A stretch of 64,000 bases of DNA from Bradyrhizobium macuxiense (GCF_001542415.1 NZ_LNCU01000039.1:56763-120762), one strand, 5' to 3'; shown: positions 9,822-17,713, counted from the stretch's first letter. Program-made: numbers and translations. The notes: generated from the letters alone by a model not told the origin.

Positions 9822-10745
9822 ATGACTGACTATGACGACATCGAACCGCCGCACGCATCATCTCCAACCGATCACGTCCTCAGCGAATTGCAGCTCTTCG
9901 GCTACCGTCCGTTCGACGACCAGCCAGATCCAAGACCGCTTCCCGAGGGCAAGATGATCGCCGGTGCGGTTGCCGATATCTTCGACGCCTTGGTTGCGAC
10001 CTTGAGCGACACGCGGCTTGAGCCGGATCTCAACGAACTCCTTTGGTCGACCGTCAACCTGTTTCATCGCGCCGTCGATCGCATCGAACGCCAGCTCGAC
10101 GACAACGAACAGATGCAGCACAAGAGCCAGCGCGAGCAGAACGGCTCGGAGGTACGATCGGTCGAACTCGAGCGTCTGACGGCCGAAGGCATCACGTTCA
10201 TAGAGCGCCGCAATTGCCTGGAACTCTTCCGCGACCAGGCGATCGAACGATTTGAGGCCCACACCGGCTCGTCCTGGCGTCCTCGGTCAGGATCTCTGGT
10301 CAACCATCGCACACTCACGGCAGCGATGATCGACTCCCGCGACTTCATCGCCGCCAAGCGTCGTTCCGAGACCGAGGTCATGTTGCCGCCAGGACCGAAG
10401 ATTGCACTCACCGGCGGGCTCGACTTCAATGACCATCACCTGATCTGGGATCGTCTCGACAAGGTTCATGGAAAGCATCCCGACATGGTCCTGCTCCATG
10501 GTGGCTCGCCGAAAGGCGCCGAACTGATCGCCTCCAAATGGGCGACCACTCGGAAGGTGCCACAGATTGCCTTCAAGCCGGACTGGACCAAGCACGCAAA
10601 GGCGGCGCCCTTCAAGCGCAACGACACCATGCTCGAGCTCCTGCCGATCGGCGTCATGCACTTCCCGGGCACGGGAATCCAGGACAACCTCGCCGACAAG
10701 GCGAAGCGCCTCGGTATCCCCGTTTGGAAGTTCGGCGGCGCGTGA
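9822..10745 (+). CDS. DUF2493 (SLOG/YspA-like) protein
   Basis: The 307-residue protein ends in a DUF2493 domain: KIALTGGLDFNDHHLIWDRL from residue 193, LLHGGSPKGAELIASKWA, and the tail IPVWKFGGA. Folds of this kind (SLOG superfamily) bind nucleotide-like ligands. The N-terminal half is mostly helical with no known domain. It is a regular companion of toprim, DUF736 and TraG genes in rhizobial conjugative elements; its function is not known. The start ATG has only a weak upstream ribosome binding site, in keeping with the structured leader before it. Confidence 0.85.
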   Translation: MTDYDDIEPPHASSPTDHVLSELQLFGYRPFDDQPDPRPLPEGKMIAGAVADIFDALVATLSDTRLEPDLNELLWSTVNLFHRAVDRIERQLDDNEQMQHKSQREQNGSEVRSVELERLTAEGITFIERRNCLELFRDQAIERFEAHTGSSWRPRSGSLVNHRTLTAAMIDSRDFIAAKRRSETEVMLPPGPKIALTGGLDFNDHHLIWDRLDKVHGKHPDMVLLHGGSPKGAELIASKWATTRKVPQIAFKPDWTKHAKAAPFKRNDTMLELLPIGVMHFPGTGIQDNLADKAKRLGIPVWKFGGA

Positions 10746-10887
10746 GCGCCGTCTTACTCATCTCGAACGCGGCCAAGGCGGAATGCTCGCGCCGCAACTC
10801 CGCCTCGTTTCTACAATGTATCGATGGTTGCGCCGTGGTGGTGGTGGAAGGTGCGACCGTTACACCTTTGCACATGGAGCCACCACC

Positions 10888-11433
10888 ATGCTTGCCCTTG
10901 GGCTTGTCCTCAACACCGTTGGCATCGGCTTGTTCTGCTGGCTGGTCTTTGCGCTGGCGGTATATGCCTTGCCGTTTTTCGTCGCACTGAATATTGGAAT
11001 GATGGCGTTTCATGGCGGCGCCGGCGTCATCGGCGCGCTGCTCATCGGAATTGCCGCCGGCGCACTGACAACTGCCTTAGGTCAGACTGCCGTCGCGGTT
11101 ACTCGATCCGGGCGCTTGCGCGTCGCGATCGCGATCGCATTCGCTGTTCCAGCCGCCATCGCCGGCTACAATGTGATGCTTGCGCTTTCGCAGATCGGGA
11201 TTCCTTCGCTGGCTTGGCGTGAGGTCGTGGCTTGCCTCGGCGCGGTTTGCATTGGCGGCACGGCGTGGACCCGCTTGTCCGTTTTCATGAATGGCGGTCC
11301 GCCTCGAGCCGGCCGGGTTGGTGGAGCCATCCCAACCGGTTCTCATGGCTGCCACGCGAGAGATGATCCTTCGTCGCCTTCCTCGTCGAATAGGTTCGTT
11401 CAGAGCATACTTCTGAGGTCGAAAGCGCGATGA
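10888..11433 (+). CDS. Hypothetical multi-pass membrane protein
   Basis: The 181-residue frame starts MLALGLVLNTVGIGLFCWLV and has four to five hydrophobic segments up to about residue 135 (GGTAWTRLSVF). I do not recognise a family by motif, though small membrane proteins occur at this place in related elements. After residue 135 the frame runs into sequence (11278-11398) that is repeated near 12799 and is antisense to DUF736 debris. The true C-terminus has therefore probably been replaced, and the last 45 residues are unlikely to be native. GGAG lies 8 bases before the ATG. Confidence 0.55.
   Translation: MLALGLVLNTVGIGLFCWLVFALAVYALPFFVALNIGMMAFHGGAGVIGALLIGIAAGALTTALGQTAVAVTRSGRLRVAIAIAFAVPAAIAGYNVMLALSQIGIPSLAWREVVACLGAVCIGGTAWTRLSVFMNGGPPRAGRVGGAIPTGSHGCHARDDPSSPSSSNRFVQSILLRSKAR
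11278..11398 (-). repeat. Direct repeat copy 1, DUF736 3' end remnant
   Basis: About 120 bases related to 12799-12918 in the same orientation. Read on the minus strand it encodes NLFDEEGDEGSSLAW, matching the end of the intact DUF736 protein (NLFDDEGGEGYTLLW), followed by formerly downstream sequence. With copy 2 it brackets the toxin-antitoxin pair. Confidence 0.65.
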
Positions 11434-11499
11434 GCTGGGGTTGAATCGCTTCCCATTCGGCGCCCGACGTTCGGCGCAAGCTCGTCATGCCCGTGCCCG

Positions 11500-12132
11500 T
11501 CACTTCCTCAGGTATATTGGATCAGCATCATTGGTGACCGGAGCATTGCCGCCGGCAGCGATCTTGATCGCCGCCCAGGCGTTCTGGGCATCAGCGATCT
11601 TGAACTTCTCGTGCATCCACGTGATGAAACTTTCGGTGCCCATCAAATCAATGTCGAATTCGTTCTCAAGCTGAATGGCGATTCGTGCCTTGTTATCGTC
11701 GACAAGAACGACGGCGGCCTCGCCGTCGGCCAGCAAAGTTTCGACGACGTCAAGTACCTGAAGGACGCTCTTTTCCCCGCGTCCTTTCCACGATGGCTTC
11801 AACTCGGGCTTCGAGCCGGCGAGTATCCATGTCTCCATTGCTTTCGCATACTCTACGCCTTCATGCGTCTCGACGATGTGGATGCGATTCTCGTTCCGCT
11901 TGAACCAATCCGAGATAGTCGCGCGATGTTCAAGCCGCTGATCGTCGCCAGGATCAGGGGCCCGCGTCGCCTCCGCCTTGACCATGTCGGGAACCCAGAC
12001 ATCCGCATTCGGTACAAATAGCCAATCCAGTGCATCGCTTCCGATCATTGCCAGAAGGGACAGCGGGCTTGTATCCGGAATCAAGATGCGTGACCGACGC
12101 TCGTGATCGGCTGCGGGCTCATCGATCGTCAT
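11500..12132 (-). CDS. PIN-like toxin of a type II toxin-antitoxin pair
   Basis: The 210-residue protein has a PIN-like N-terminus (ILIPDTSPLSLLAMIGSDAL, with WVPDMVKAEATR providing the next acidic residue) and a later VLVDDNKARI segment. PIN toxins are metal-dependent RNases that cleave tRNA, rRNA or mRNA. At 210 residues it is longer than a classical VapC (about 130). Its ATG overlaps the antitoxin stop by 4 bp (ATGA), the usual coupled order with antitoxin first. It interrupts a region of DUF736 debris and was probably acquired separately from the conjugation genes. Toxicity is inferred. Confidence 0.75.
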   Translation of the reverse strand: MTIDEPAADHERRSRILIPDTSPLSLLAMIGSDALDWLFVPNADVWVPDMVKAEATRAPDPGDDQRLEHRATISDWFKRNENRIHIVETHEGVEYAKAMETWILAGSKPELKPSWKGRGEKSVLQVLDVVETLLADGEAAVVLVDDNKARIAIQLENEFDIDLMGTESFITWMHEKFKIADAQNAWAAIKIAAGGNAPVTNDADPIYLRK

Positions 12133-12476
12133 TTCATCCCGAGCCTCCGTTCGACGGCGGCAATCTCGGCGCGGACAGCCTCCTTGTTACGGCCGCTCAA
12201 CGCCGCATCGGCCATCGACAGTGCTAGGCTCTTGAGGTCGGAGGTCGCATAGCCAAGCGGGTCCCGCATCGGCACCCGCCTGACAACAGGACGGGGGCGC
12301 TCCAGTTCTGGCGCCACTTCTTCGCCAGCCTTCTGTTTGATCCGACGATATTCGTCGACCGACATCACAATCGATCTCGGTTTGCCGTGATTCATGATTA
12401 TCACGGGGCCGGACACGGCAGCCCGCTGAATTTCTCCGGATTGCTGTTGCAAATCTTGGGAGGAAAAGGTCCGCAT
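12129..12476 (-). CDS. Phd/YefM-like antitoxin
   Basis: The 115-residue protein has the Phd/YefM DNA-binding fold signature: FSSQDLQQQSGEIQRAA, then PVIIMNHGKPRSIVMSVDEYRRI. The C-terminal 60 residues, longer than usual, would neutralise the PIN toxin downstream. I start it at the ATG of MRTFSSQDLQ because GGAGG lies 5 bases upstream; the frame is open further upstream, across the likely operator. The gene pair overlaps by 4 bp. Autoregulation through the palindrome upstream is expected for this family. Confidence 0.85.
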   Translation of the reverse strand: MRTFSSQDLQQQSGEIQRAAVSGPVIIMNHGKPRSIVMSVDEYRRIKQKAGEEVAPELERPRPVVRRVPMRDPLGYATSDLKSLALSMADAALSGRNKEAVRAEIAAVERRLGMK

Positions 12477-12491
12477 AGGTCCTCCTTTAAT

Positions 12492-12506
12492 TTTACATAT
12501 TTTATG
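12492..12506 (-). promoter_or_regulatory. Palindromic operator of the toxin-antitoxin operon
   Basis: A 15-bp palindrome, TACATA-TTT-TATGTA, lies about 15 bases before the antitoxin ATG in a locally AT-rich stretch within a GC-rich region. Position and symmetry fit an autorepressor site for a Phd/YefM antitoxin. Binding is inferred. Confidence 0.6.
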
Positions 12507-12798
12507 TATTTTTTGGGGTTTTTCAAGCGGATTGCGAGCCTCCATTCGAGGCTACATCATGAAGTCGTTGGAAGACGATGATGCTACTTCGGTCCCAAGG
12601 AAAGTCATGCCGCGTTCGCAAAGCGTTGGACTTGGATTGGGCAGACCTATGTACCCCTCCCGATCGGGGGCCATCTACGTGAGGGAGGCCCGCCGGGTGA
12701 GCATCTCGAAGAAGGCGTCCTGATTTCCCGCGGATATAGGCAGCGGTATCACGACAATGGCCACTGGCCGATAGAGCCACGCAGTTGACCGCTACTGT

Positions 12799-12918
12799 CG
12801 TTTTTCATGGATGGCGGCCCGCTGGAGTCGGCCGGGGTGGTGGGGCAATCGCTCCAACCCATTCTCGCGGCTGCCACGCGCGCGAGAGAGAGAATCCTTC
12901 GTCGTCCAACAGGTTCGC
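12799..12918 (-). repeat. Direct repeat copy 2, DUF736 3' end remnant
   Basis: Second copy of the roughly 120-base repeat at 11278-11398. On the minus strand it reads PIYANLLDDEGFSL followed by sequence similar to copy 1. It continues into the DUF736 pseudogene at 12890-13110. Confidence 0.65.
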
Positions 12919-13110
12919 GTAGATCGGTACTTTAAACGAGGATTGCCGCAATCAGGGCAGGGAGGGGGCGGCCCTCATCGGCGTGCTTCGACCAGGCTGC
13001 GCCGATCTCGGCCCGGCCCACGCAAATGTGGTGGCGTGGTACGCCGCTCTCGATCGTTCTTTCCTGGACGATACCGCCCTTTGCGGCAAATTGTTTCTCT
13101 TTCTGCGCCA
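12890..13110 (-). pseudogene. DUF736 pseudogene (inverted relative to the intact copy)
   Basis: The minus strand encodes pieces of DUF736. One frame gives a KGGIVQERTIES stretch followed by VPRHHICVGRAEIGAAWSK and ADEGR, matching the intact protein (KGVRIVAESN, SHRIYVGRAEIGAAWSK, SEEGR). After a frameshift a second frame gives PIYANLLDDEGFSL. No start codon or complete frame remains. It points toward the toxin-antitoxin pair and lies about 330 bases from the intact DUF736 gene, which is on the plus strand, so an inverted duplication followed by decay is the simplest reading. Confidence 0.7.
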
Positions 13111-13254
13111 AACCGTTCCGACCTCTTGTGCAGCTCAACCGAGATTCGCCAAGTCTTCTCCCGAGATTGCGGTTCAGCACGCGGACGCACGTGGCCTCTT
13201 TGATGGCTTGATCTGGCCGAAGACCGGCTTCGCCTCGATCGTCTGAGCCGCAAC

Positions 13255-13324
13255 GCCGTTGATGCGACTTTCTTCCCCTAGGCTACGCCCATTCCTCGCG
13301 AGGCAAGAAAGTCGCAACAACGGC
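13255..13324 (+). promoter_or_regulatory. Leader with long hairpin before DUF736
   Basis: Inverted repeat with 20-nt arms (13255-13274 and 13305-13324, one mismatch; core GCGACTTTCTT/AAGAAAGTCGC). The 30-base loop ends in TCGCGAGGC right before the second arm, and CGTCCTCCGCTTCGCTCCGG follows. The layout equals that at 9613-9703, but the arm sequences differ and each remains paired. It ends about 110 bases before the DUF736 ATG. Confidence 0.6.
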
Positions 13325-13437
13325 GTCCTCCGCTTCGCTCCGGCCCGCAAGCGGGTGCGTCGCCGATCGTCCTCGGCCTTTAGATCGCCATCGAGGCCGC
13401 GGTGGTCGCGGGCTCGAAACACAACAGGAGAAGTGAC

Positions 13438-13758
13438 ATGGCTAACATCGGTTCTTTCAAGAAGGTGGGCAACGATTTCCAGGGCGAGATCGTCACCCTG
13501 AGCCTGCAAGCCAAGGGCGTACGCATCGTCGCCGAGAGCAACCGCTCCAACGACAACGCTCCCAGCCACCGTATCTACGTGGGCCGAGCCGAGATCGGCG
13601 CAGCCTGGTCGAAGCGCTCCGAAGAGGGCCGCGATTACCTCTCGCTCAAGCTCGATGACCCCTCGTTCAACGCACCGATCTACGCCAACCTGTTCGACGA
13701 CGAAGGTGGTGAGGGCTACACGCTCCTCTGGTCGCGCCCGCGCAAGAACGGCGAGTAG
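13438..13758 (+). CDS. DUF736 protein
   Basis: A complete 106-residue DUF736 protein: MANIGSFKKVGNDFQGEI at the start, YVGRAEIGAAWSK in the middle, and PIYANLFDDEGGEGYTLLW at the end. DUF736 genes are abundant in rhizobial plasmids and ICEs, often near tra genes; the function is unknown, and a small beta-rich single-strand or RNA-binding role has only been guessed. AGGAG lies 8 bases upstream of the ATG. A hairpin follows the stop. Two degraded relatives lie upstream on the opposite strand. Confidence 0.9.
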   Translation: MANIGSFKKVGNDFQGEIVTLSLQAKGVRIVAESNRSNDNAPSHRIYVGRAEIGAAWSKRSEEGRDYLSLKLDDPSFNAPIYANLFDDEGGEGYTLLWSRPRKNGE

Positions 13759-13772
13759 ATCGCTGCACTACA

Positions 13773-13796
13773 CCCCGCCCGGTCCGCCGGGCGGGG
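13773..13796 (+). terminator. Probable terminator after DUF736
   Basis: A perfect 10-bp GC stem (CCCCGCCCGG/CCGGGCGGGG) with a TCCG loop begins 14 bases after the DUF736 stop. The tail is CCTCTCATTCT, only moderately T-rich, so intrinsic termination is likely but not certain. Confidence 0.6.
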
Positions 13797-13849
13797 CCTC
13801 TCATTCTCCGTACAGCGAGCCGTCGCCGCCGGATCGAGCGATTCGCATC

Positions 13850-14600
13850 CACGATTCGACAAGCCCCCGAGGTCTTCGCTTGCCGCTTGTTGTGGGCGGG
13901 CGAGTAAGCAGATCGGCTGCCTCAACACGCGCGATACGCGCAGCGGATCGACAACGTCGATACCCGCCGCGTGGACGCTTCGCTCGCGTGCATTGCCATA
14001 GGTGCGGCCAATTTCCGCTCGGTGAGCCAATTCTTTCTGCGACCGCGAGGCTGCCGCAGCGCCTGAGTTTCTGGCGGCGGTCGTTCCGGTCGCGGCAGTC
14101 GCCTCAGCTGCTTCTTGCAAGTCAGCGTCTCCGCCACAACTCGATGTTGCAGCTGGCCAGTTCTGTCGCTCGCCCGATGGCTGGCATGCCGTGCTCCGCA
14201 TCGGTTCGGTGGAACACCGCATCTGGTCCAATGAGTCGCCGTTGGTCATGCACGTCATACGCAGCCGAATTGCTGTTTGATGGCCGTTTCGACGCTCGCC
14301 ATGCAACGCTGGCTGCGCGCGATGGTCGGACGCGCGCCAGGTCCCGCCTTTCATCAATTATCCAAATAGCGGCGCGAACGCCTGAGCGCCGCTATCCGGG
14401 TGCCCACTGCAGATTGCCGGTGGCAGCTATCGCATCGTCGCCGAAGCGCTGTTCGCCCAGAAGCGCATTCCCGATCGCGCCTGGATGACGCACGATCTGC
14501 GCAAATCGAACGATCCGACTAGGACAGAGCGGCCTCGCGTTGATGTGGGCGCTATCGCAAGCCACTGCGGCCCAAGCGCAAGGGCGACTAGCTCCTCCGT
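13850..14600 (+). pseudogene. Decayed DUF6499/DUF2285-type gene
   Basis: No frame is open across this stretch, but pieces in different plus-strand frames match the DUF2285 family found just before the helix-turn-helix and repA genes in related elements: AAAAPEFLAAVVPVAAV, then GWHAVLRIGSVEHRIW, then FDAR with RWLRAMVGRAPGP, and finally AGGSYRIVAEALFAQKRIPDRAW followed by MTHDLR. At least two frameshifts and an in-frame stop separate them. The order of pieces follows the family, so this is an old pseudogene, not unrelated sequence. Assignment of the first part to DUF6499 is less sure. Confidence 0.6.
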
Positions 14601-14723
14601 GGGGGGTATCGGAAAATCATCCCGGCATCTTCGCCATCCCCCCAAGCGCTTCTACTACGCGATTGTGACCGTCGACGCGCGGCGACCCTCGCTTGCACCC
14701 AAGACGATCACGGAGCTTTTCAA

Positions 14724-15002
14724 ATGTCCGACCGGAGCGCGGATCAGCCGCAGCGATACCTGCGCACACCCGAAGCAGCGCGCTTCCTGAGCTTGTCCGG
14801 CCGCACGCTGGAGAAACACCGAACGTACGGCACCGGTCCGGAATATCATAAGATTGGCGGGCGCGTAGTCTACTCAGTAGCTGACCTGACAGCATGGGCC
14901 AAACAGGGCAAGAAGAAATCGACCTCGGACCCGGGAGTCGGCACGGTGCTGCCCGCAAAGCGGCATGCGCCTATTCCCTATGCGGGCAAAGAGCGGCGCT
15001 AA
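14724..15002 (+). CDS. AlpA/excisionase-like helix-turn-helix protein
   Basis: The 92-residue protein has a MerR/AlpA-like winged helix: RYLRTPEAARFLSLSGRTL, EKHRTYGTGPEYHKIGG, VVYSVADLTAWAKQ. Proteins of this type act as recombination directionality factors or activators of excision genes in ICEs. It stands just before repA (3-base gap), the usual place in this element family. The tail is basic and low in complexity. An RdfS-like role is possible, but no integrase is in the window to support it, so control of the rep genes is an equal option. Confidence 0.8.
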   Translation: MSDRSADQPQRYLRTPEAARFLSLSGRTLEKHRTYGTGPEYHKIGGRVVYSVADLTAWAKQGKKKSTSDPGVGTVLPAKRHAPIPYAGKERR

Positions 15003-15005
15003 GCC

Positions 15006-15587
15006 ATGTCCGCAAACAAATCCTCAGCGCACCACCGCCGCCCCGAGCTCGCGCTGCGCAATGCTCGGGATCTCATGGCCTATCCATTCGTTTCGCTCGC
15101 GAAAACGAAGCGAGTTGTGCCAATCGATTTCCGTTCCGCTGCAATCTCAATTCGTGCCGAAGCCGTGCCGGAACGCGGCATGGCGGGCATTTGGGGTGGG
15201 GACGTTCTGATCTGGGCGGCGTCCCAGATCGTCGAATCCGGTGACGCCGTATCGAAGATGTCGCGCCTGATGGCTGCGACGGCTTACGAGATTCTAGCGT
15301 TTGTTGGGCGCGGCACCAGTGGGGGTGACTATGACGGGCTGAATGCGGCTCTCAACAGGCTGCAGTCAACGACAGTGCAGACCTCGATCATCCTCTCGCC
15401 GCTCAAGTATCTTGCATGCGACGTACCACAAACCGTCCAGTCGCCAGACGTTGCCCGGCTATCAGTCGAACTCACGTGCAAATTCGGACCCAACCGAGGC
15501 ATGAGCGTCGCATTAACGCCTCTTGATCGCTTAACGGCACGCCTGCGTTGGCGCGGTCTCATTCCACATTCGGAGGACGATCTGTGA
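15006..15587 (+). CDS. Replication initiator RepA (RPA family), internally deleted
   Basis: The N-terminal part is a clear RPA-family initiator: RNARDLMAYPFVSLAKTKR, IWGGDVLIWAASQIVE, MAATAYEILAFVGRGTS, NRLQSTTVQTSI. It then jumps straight to what looks like the C-terminal part (LSPLKYLACDVPQ to TARLRWRGLIP). From memory of the family about 90 central residues are missing, and 193 residues is short for an initiator of this type. The frame is intact across the junction, so the deletion is in frame. Iteron-like repeats follow directly. Loss of replication function is inferred. Confidence 0.75.
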   Translation: MSANKSSAHHRRPELALRNARDLMAYPFVSLAKTKRVVPIDFRSAAISIRAEAVPERGMAGIWGGDVLIWAASQIVESGDAVSKMSRLMAATAYEILAFVGRGTSGGDYDGLNAALNRLQSTTVQTSIILSPLKYLACDVPQTVQSPDVARLSVELTCKFGPNRGMSVALTPLDRLTARLRWRGLIPHSEDDL

Positions 15588-15593
15588 ATCAGC

Positions 15594-15659
15594 TCGTGCT
15601 ATCGGGGACCGCAACCCTCGGGCTATCGGGGAGCCGATCCTCGTGCTATCGGGGACCGA
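15594..15659 (+). repeat. Three iteron-like repeats after repA
   Basis: Three copies of a 19-20 bp sequence close to CTCGTGCTATCGGGGACCG begin at 15594, 15618 and 15641, 24 and 23 bases apart, i.e. about two helical turns. The spacing and position beside an RPA-type initiator gene fit initiator-binding iterons of a plasmid-like origin. No parA follows. Confidence 0.65.
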
Positions 15660-15849
15660 AATCGGGCCTAAGCGGTTGCTTCTTGGCGTTTGTCTGCCAC
15701 CGCAACCTTATTGATCAGCAGATCACAAGCCGCATTGGAGGTGACTGCCAAATGCAGGCCGGCTGTCCTGCTTGCCCGCAGAAGCCACACACGCTCTTTA
15801 CCGAACTCGGAGCTCACGGCTTCCTGTCTCAGCCTCAGGGAGCGGCGGC
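15660..15849. other. Gap where parA would be expected
   Basis: In related elements a parA gene usually separates repA from the DUF2840 gene. Here only about 190 bases lie between the last iteron and DUF2840. I could not identify ParA motifs (no Walker A) in any frame. The gene seems to have been deleted cleanly. Confidence 0.45.
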
Positions 15850-16314
15850 ATGAGCGACCTCACCGAAGTGGAAGTGTTGTGGCTCGAGAAGCGTATCGAA
15901 AACCGCATTCGGTTCGGTCGCATCGTCGAGGAACGCAAGATCGATCGTCACCGGCGTGTCCTGTCATTTGCACCCGGCAGCATTTTTGCTTTCGTTCGCT
16001 GGACATCCAATGACTTTGGAACTGTCATTTCGCGGATTGACATTTTGCGCGCGGCTGCACCGGGGCAGCGCTGCTCGACCGTGCCGTATGTAAAGCCCGG
16101 CGGAGAGATTTTGCTGAGACTCTCCGGCTGGTCGAAGGTCGAACGAGTGTTGCAGACGGCCGATGCCATTGAGGCGCTCGGCATCAATCCAGCTGATGTC
16201 GCGCCTGATCATTGGCATCACGTTCATAACCGCCTGTCCGTCAACGAAAACCCGCGTTTCTACACGAAAGCGCGCCATCAGGCTTGGCTCCGTCGTCAGA
16301 GAGTGATGCGATGA
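15850..16314 (+). CDS. DUF2840 protein
   Basis: The 154-residue protein has the DUF2840 pattern (VEVLWLEKRIENRIRFGR, APGSIFAFVRWTSNDFGTVIS, LGINPADVAPDHWHHVHNRL). DUF2840 genes almost always stand directly before a TraF-type peptidase gene in conjugative elements; the function is unknown. I choose the ATG at 15850, preceded by GGGAG; the frame is open further upstream but without conservation. The stop overlaps the next start (ATGATG). Confidence 0.85.
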   Translation: MSDLTEVEVLWLEKRIENRIRFGRIVEERKIDRHRRVLSFAPGSIFAFVRWTSNDFGTVISRIDILRAAAPGQRCSTVPYVKPGGEILLRLSGWSKVERVLQTADAIEALGINPADVAPDHWHHVHNRLSVNENPRFYTKARHQAWLRRQRVMR

Positions 16315-16823
16315 TGGGTCGCCTGAAGACGCTGACTGCAACGTTTGGGGCTGTTGCTGCGCTCGGCGCGACAATCGCCATGGAACCGCTTCCACTCTAC
16401 GTTTGGAATGCATCGACGAGCGTGCCAATCGGTCTCTATCGCTTACGACCGGCGAAGGGCTTCCATGTCACCGAGCTGGTCGCCGTTCGGCCGCCGGAGC
16501 CGCTCGCAACCTTCCTCGATCTTAGCGGATATCTGCCCATTGGCATCCCCATGCTCAAGCGCGTGCTGGCGTTGCCAGGGCAGAGCGTCTGCAGAAGTGG
16601 GCTCATGATTTCGGTCGATAAAATAGCGGTCGGCGAGGCGCGGGATAGCGACCGGCGCGGCCGCCCGCTGCCGAAATGGCAGGGCTGCCACGTCGTCGGC
16701 GATGGCGAGCTCTTTCTCATGAACTGGCAGTCGGACGATTCCCTTGACGGGCGGTATTTTGGATTTCTTCCGGTATCGGCCGTGATCGGTCGTGCTCTCC
16801 CAGTGTGGACATGGGAGGAATGA
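16311..16823 (+). CDS. traF: TraF-like S26 signal peptidase
   Basis: The 170-residue protein has one N-terminal hydrophobic segment, the catalytic serine in STSVPIGLYRL (about Ser37) and the general-base lysine in MLKRVLALPG (about Lys83), the Ser/Lys dyad of family S26. GELFLMNWQSDDSLDGRYFG is the usual C-terminal box. TraF peptidases process and cyclise the conjugative pilin (TrbC) in RP4-like systems, and trbC lies 9 kb downstream. Translational coupling to both neighbours (4-bp overlaps) places it in one operon with DUF2840 and the transglycosylase. Confidence 0.88.
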   Translation: MMGRLKTLTATFGAVAALGATIAMEPLPLYVWNASTSVPIGLYRLRPAKGFHVTELVAVRPPEPLATFLDLSGYLPIGIPMLKRVLALPGQSVCRSGLMISVDKIAVGEARDSDRRGRPLPKWQGCHVVGDGELFLMNWQSDDSLDGRYFGFLPVSAVIGRALPVWTWEE

Positions 16824-17713
16824 TCGTGCGTGTTCCACGTGTCTACCCCGCCATTCCTCTGTTTGATCGATTGCAGGACCATTCCTCCGTCCCGGCCGAT
16901 ATTTGCAGGGCTGGCGCGCGCAGCGGCGATCCAGGGCGGCCGAATGGCCGGCGCGAAGCAGCTTTACCCTGGACCGGCGTGAGCACGACAGCATGCTCAG
17001 CTCGGTCGGACGTGCGTGTTTGGGCTGTCGTGCCACTGCTGCTTATTCTGACCGCGTCGCATAGTGTTGCTTTGGCCGAGAACGGACCGGCGGCTCGAGC
17101 GGTCCATCAAGCGCAAATCCCGTTCGCCGCTTTTATGGAAGAGGCGTCACGACGCTTTGCAATCCCGGTGGACTGGATCAGGTTTGTGCTGGACAGCGAA
17201 AGTTCTGGGCAAGTGCACGCCAGATCGCCCAAAGGCGCGATGGGCCTTATGCAAGTCATGCCCACGACTTGGGCCGAACTGCGCCTGCGCTATGACCTAG
17301 GCAACGATCCGTTCGATCCGCGCGACAACATTCTGGCAGGGACGGCATATCTGCGTGAATTGCTCAGTCGCTATGGCTCGCCTGGCGTGTTTGCCGCGTA
17401 CAACGCGGGACCAACTCGCTACGAAGAGTTTCTCACGGGCCATTCCCTGCCTGATGAGACGCGAGCCTACGTGATCAAGCTTGCAAGCCGGCTGGGCATC
17501 GAACTGCCTCCGACGTGGATCGCCGACCGGCAGTCGTCGGCAGCGGCAATGTTATTCATTGCACGATCTGATGTCATGCATAGGGGCGATCGGCCAGCGT
17601 TCGTACCTTCGAGCGACACAACGACTGCATTCTCGTCGCGAGATATTTTGCAGATGGGCCCCAAGTCCACTGGGGTGTTTGTCGCCCGATCAGGTTCGGG
17701 AGCATCGCGATGA
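16820..17713 (+). CDS. Lytic transglycosylase (VirB1-like)
   Basis: The SLT domain begins near residue 105: FMEEASRRFAIPVDWIRFVLDSESSG with the catalytic glutamate at about 127, then SPKGAMGLMQVMPTTW, GTAYLRELLSRYG and AAYNAGP. Such enzymes open the peptidoglycan for assembly of the type IV secretion channel. A hydrophobic segment (VVPLLLILTASHSVALA, residues 70-86) would be the signal peptide; with the coupled ATG at 16820 it is preceded by 65 residues, so a GTG at 16979 could be the real start. The C-terminal 70 residues after the domain show no known fold. Confidence 0.85.
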   Translation: MIVRVPRVYPAIPLFDRLQDHSSVPADICRAGARSGDPGRPNGRREAALPWTGVSTTACSARSDVRVWAVVPLLLILTASHSVALAENGPAARAVHQAQIPFAAFMEEASRRFAIPVDWIRFVLDSESSGQVHARSPKGAMGLMQVMPTTWAELRLRYDLGNDPFDPRDNILAGTAYLRELLSRYGSPGVFAAYNAGPTRYEEFLTGHSLPDETRAYVIKLASRLGIELPPTWIADRQSSAAAMLFIARSDVMHRGDRPAFVPSSDTTTAFSSRDILQMGPKSTGVFVARSGSGASR

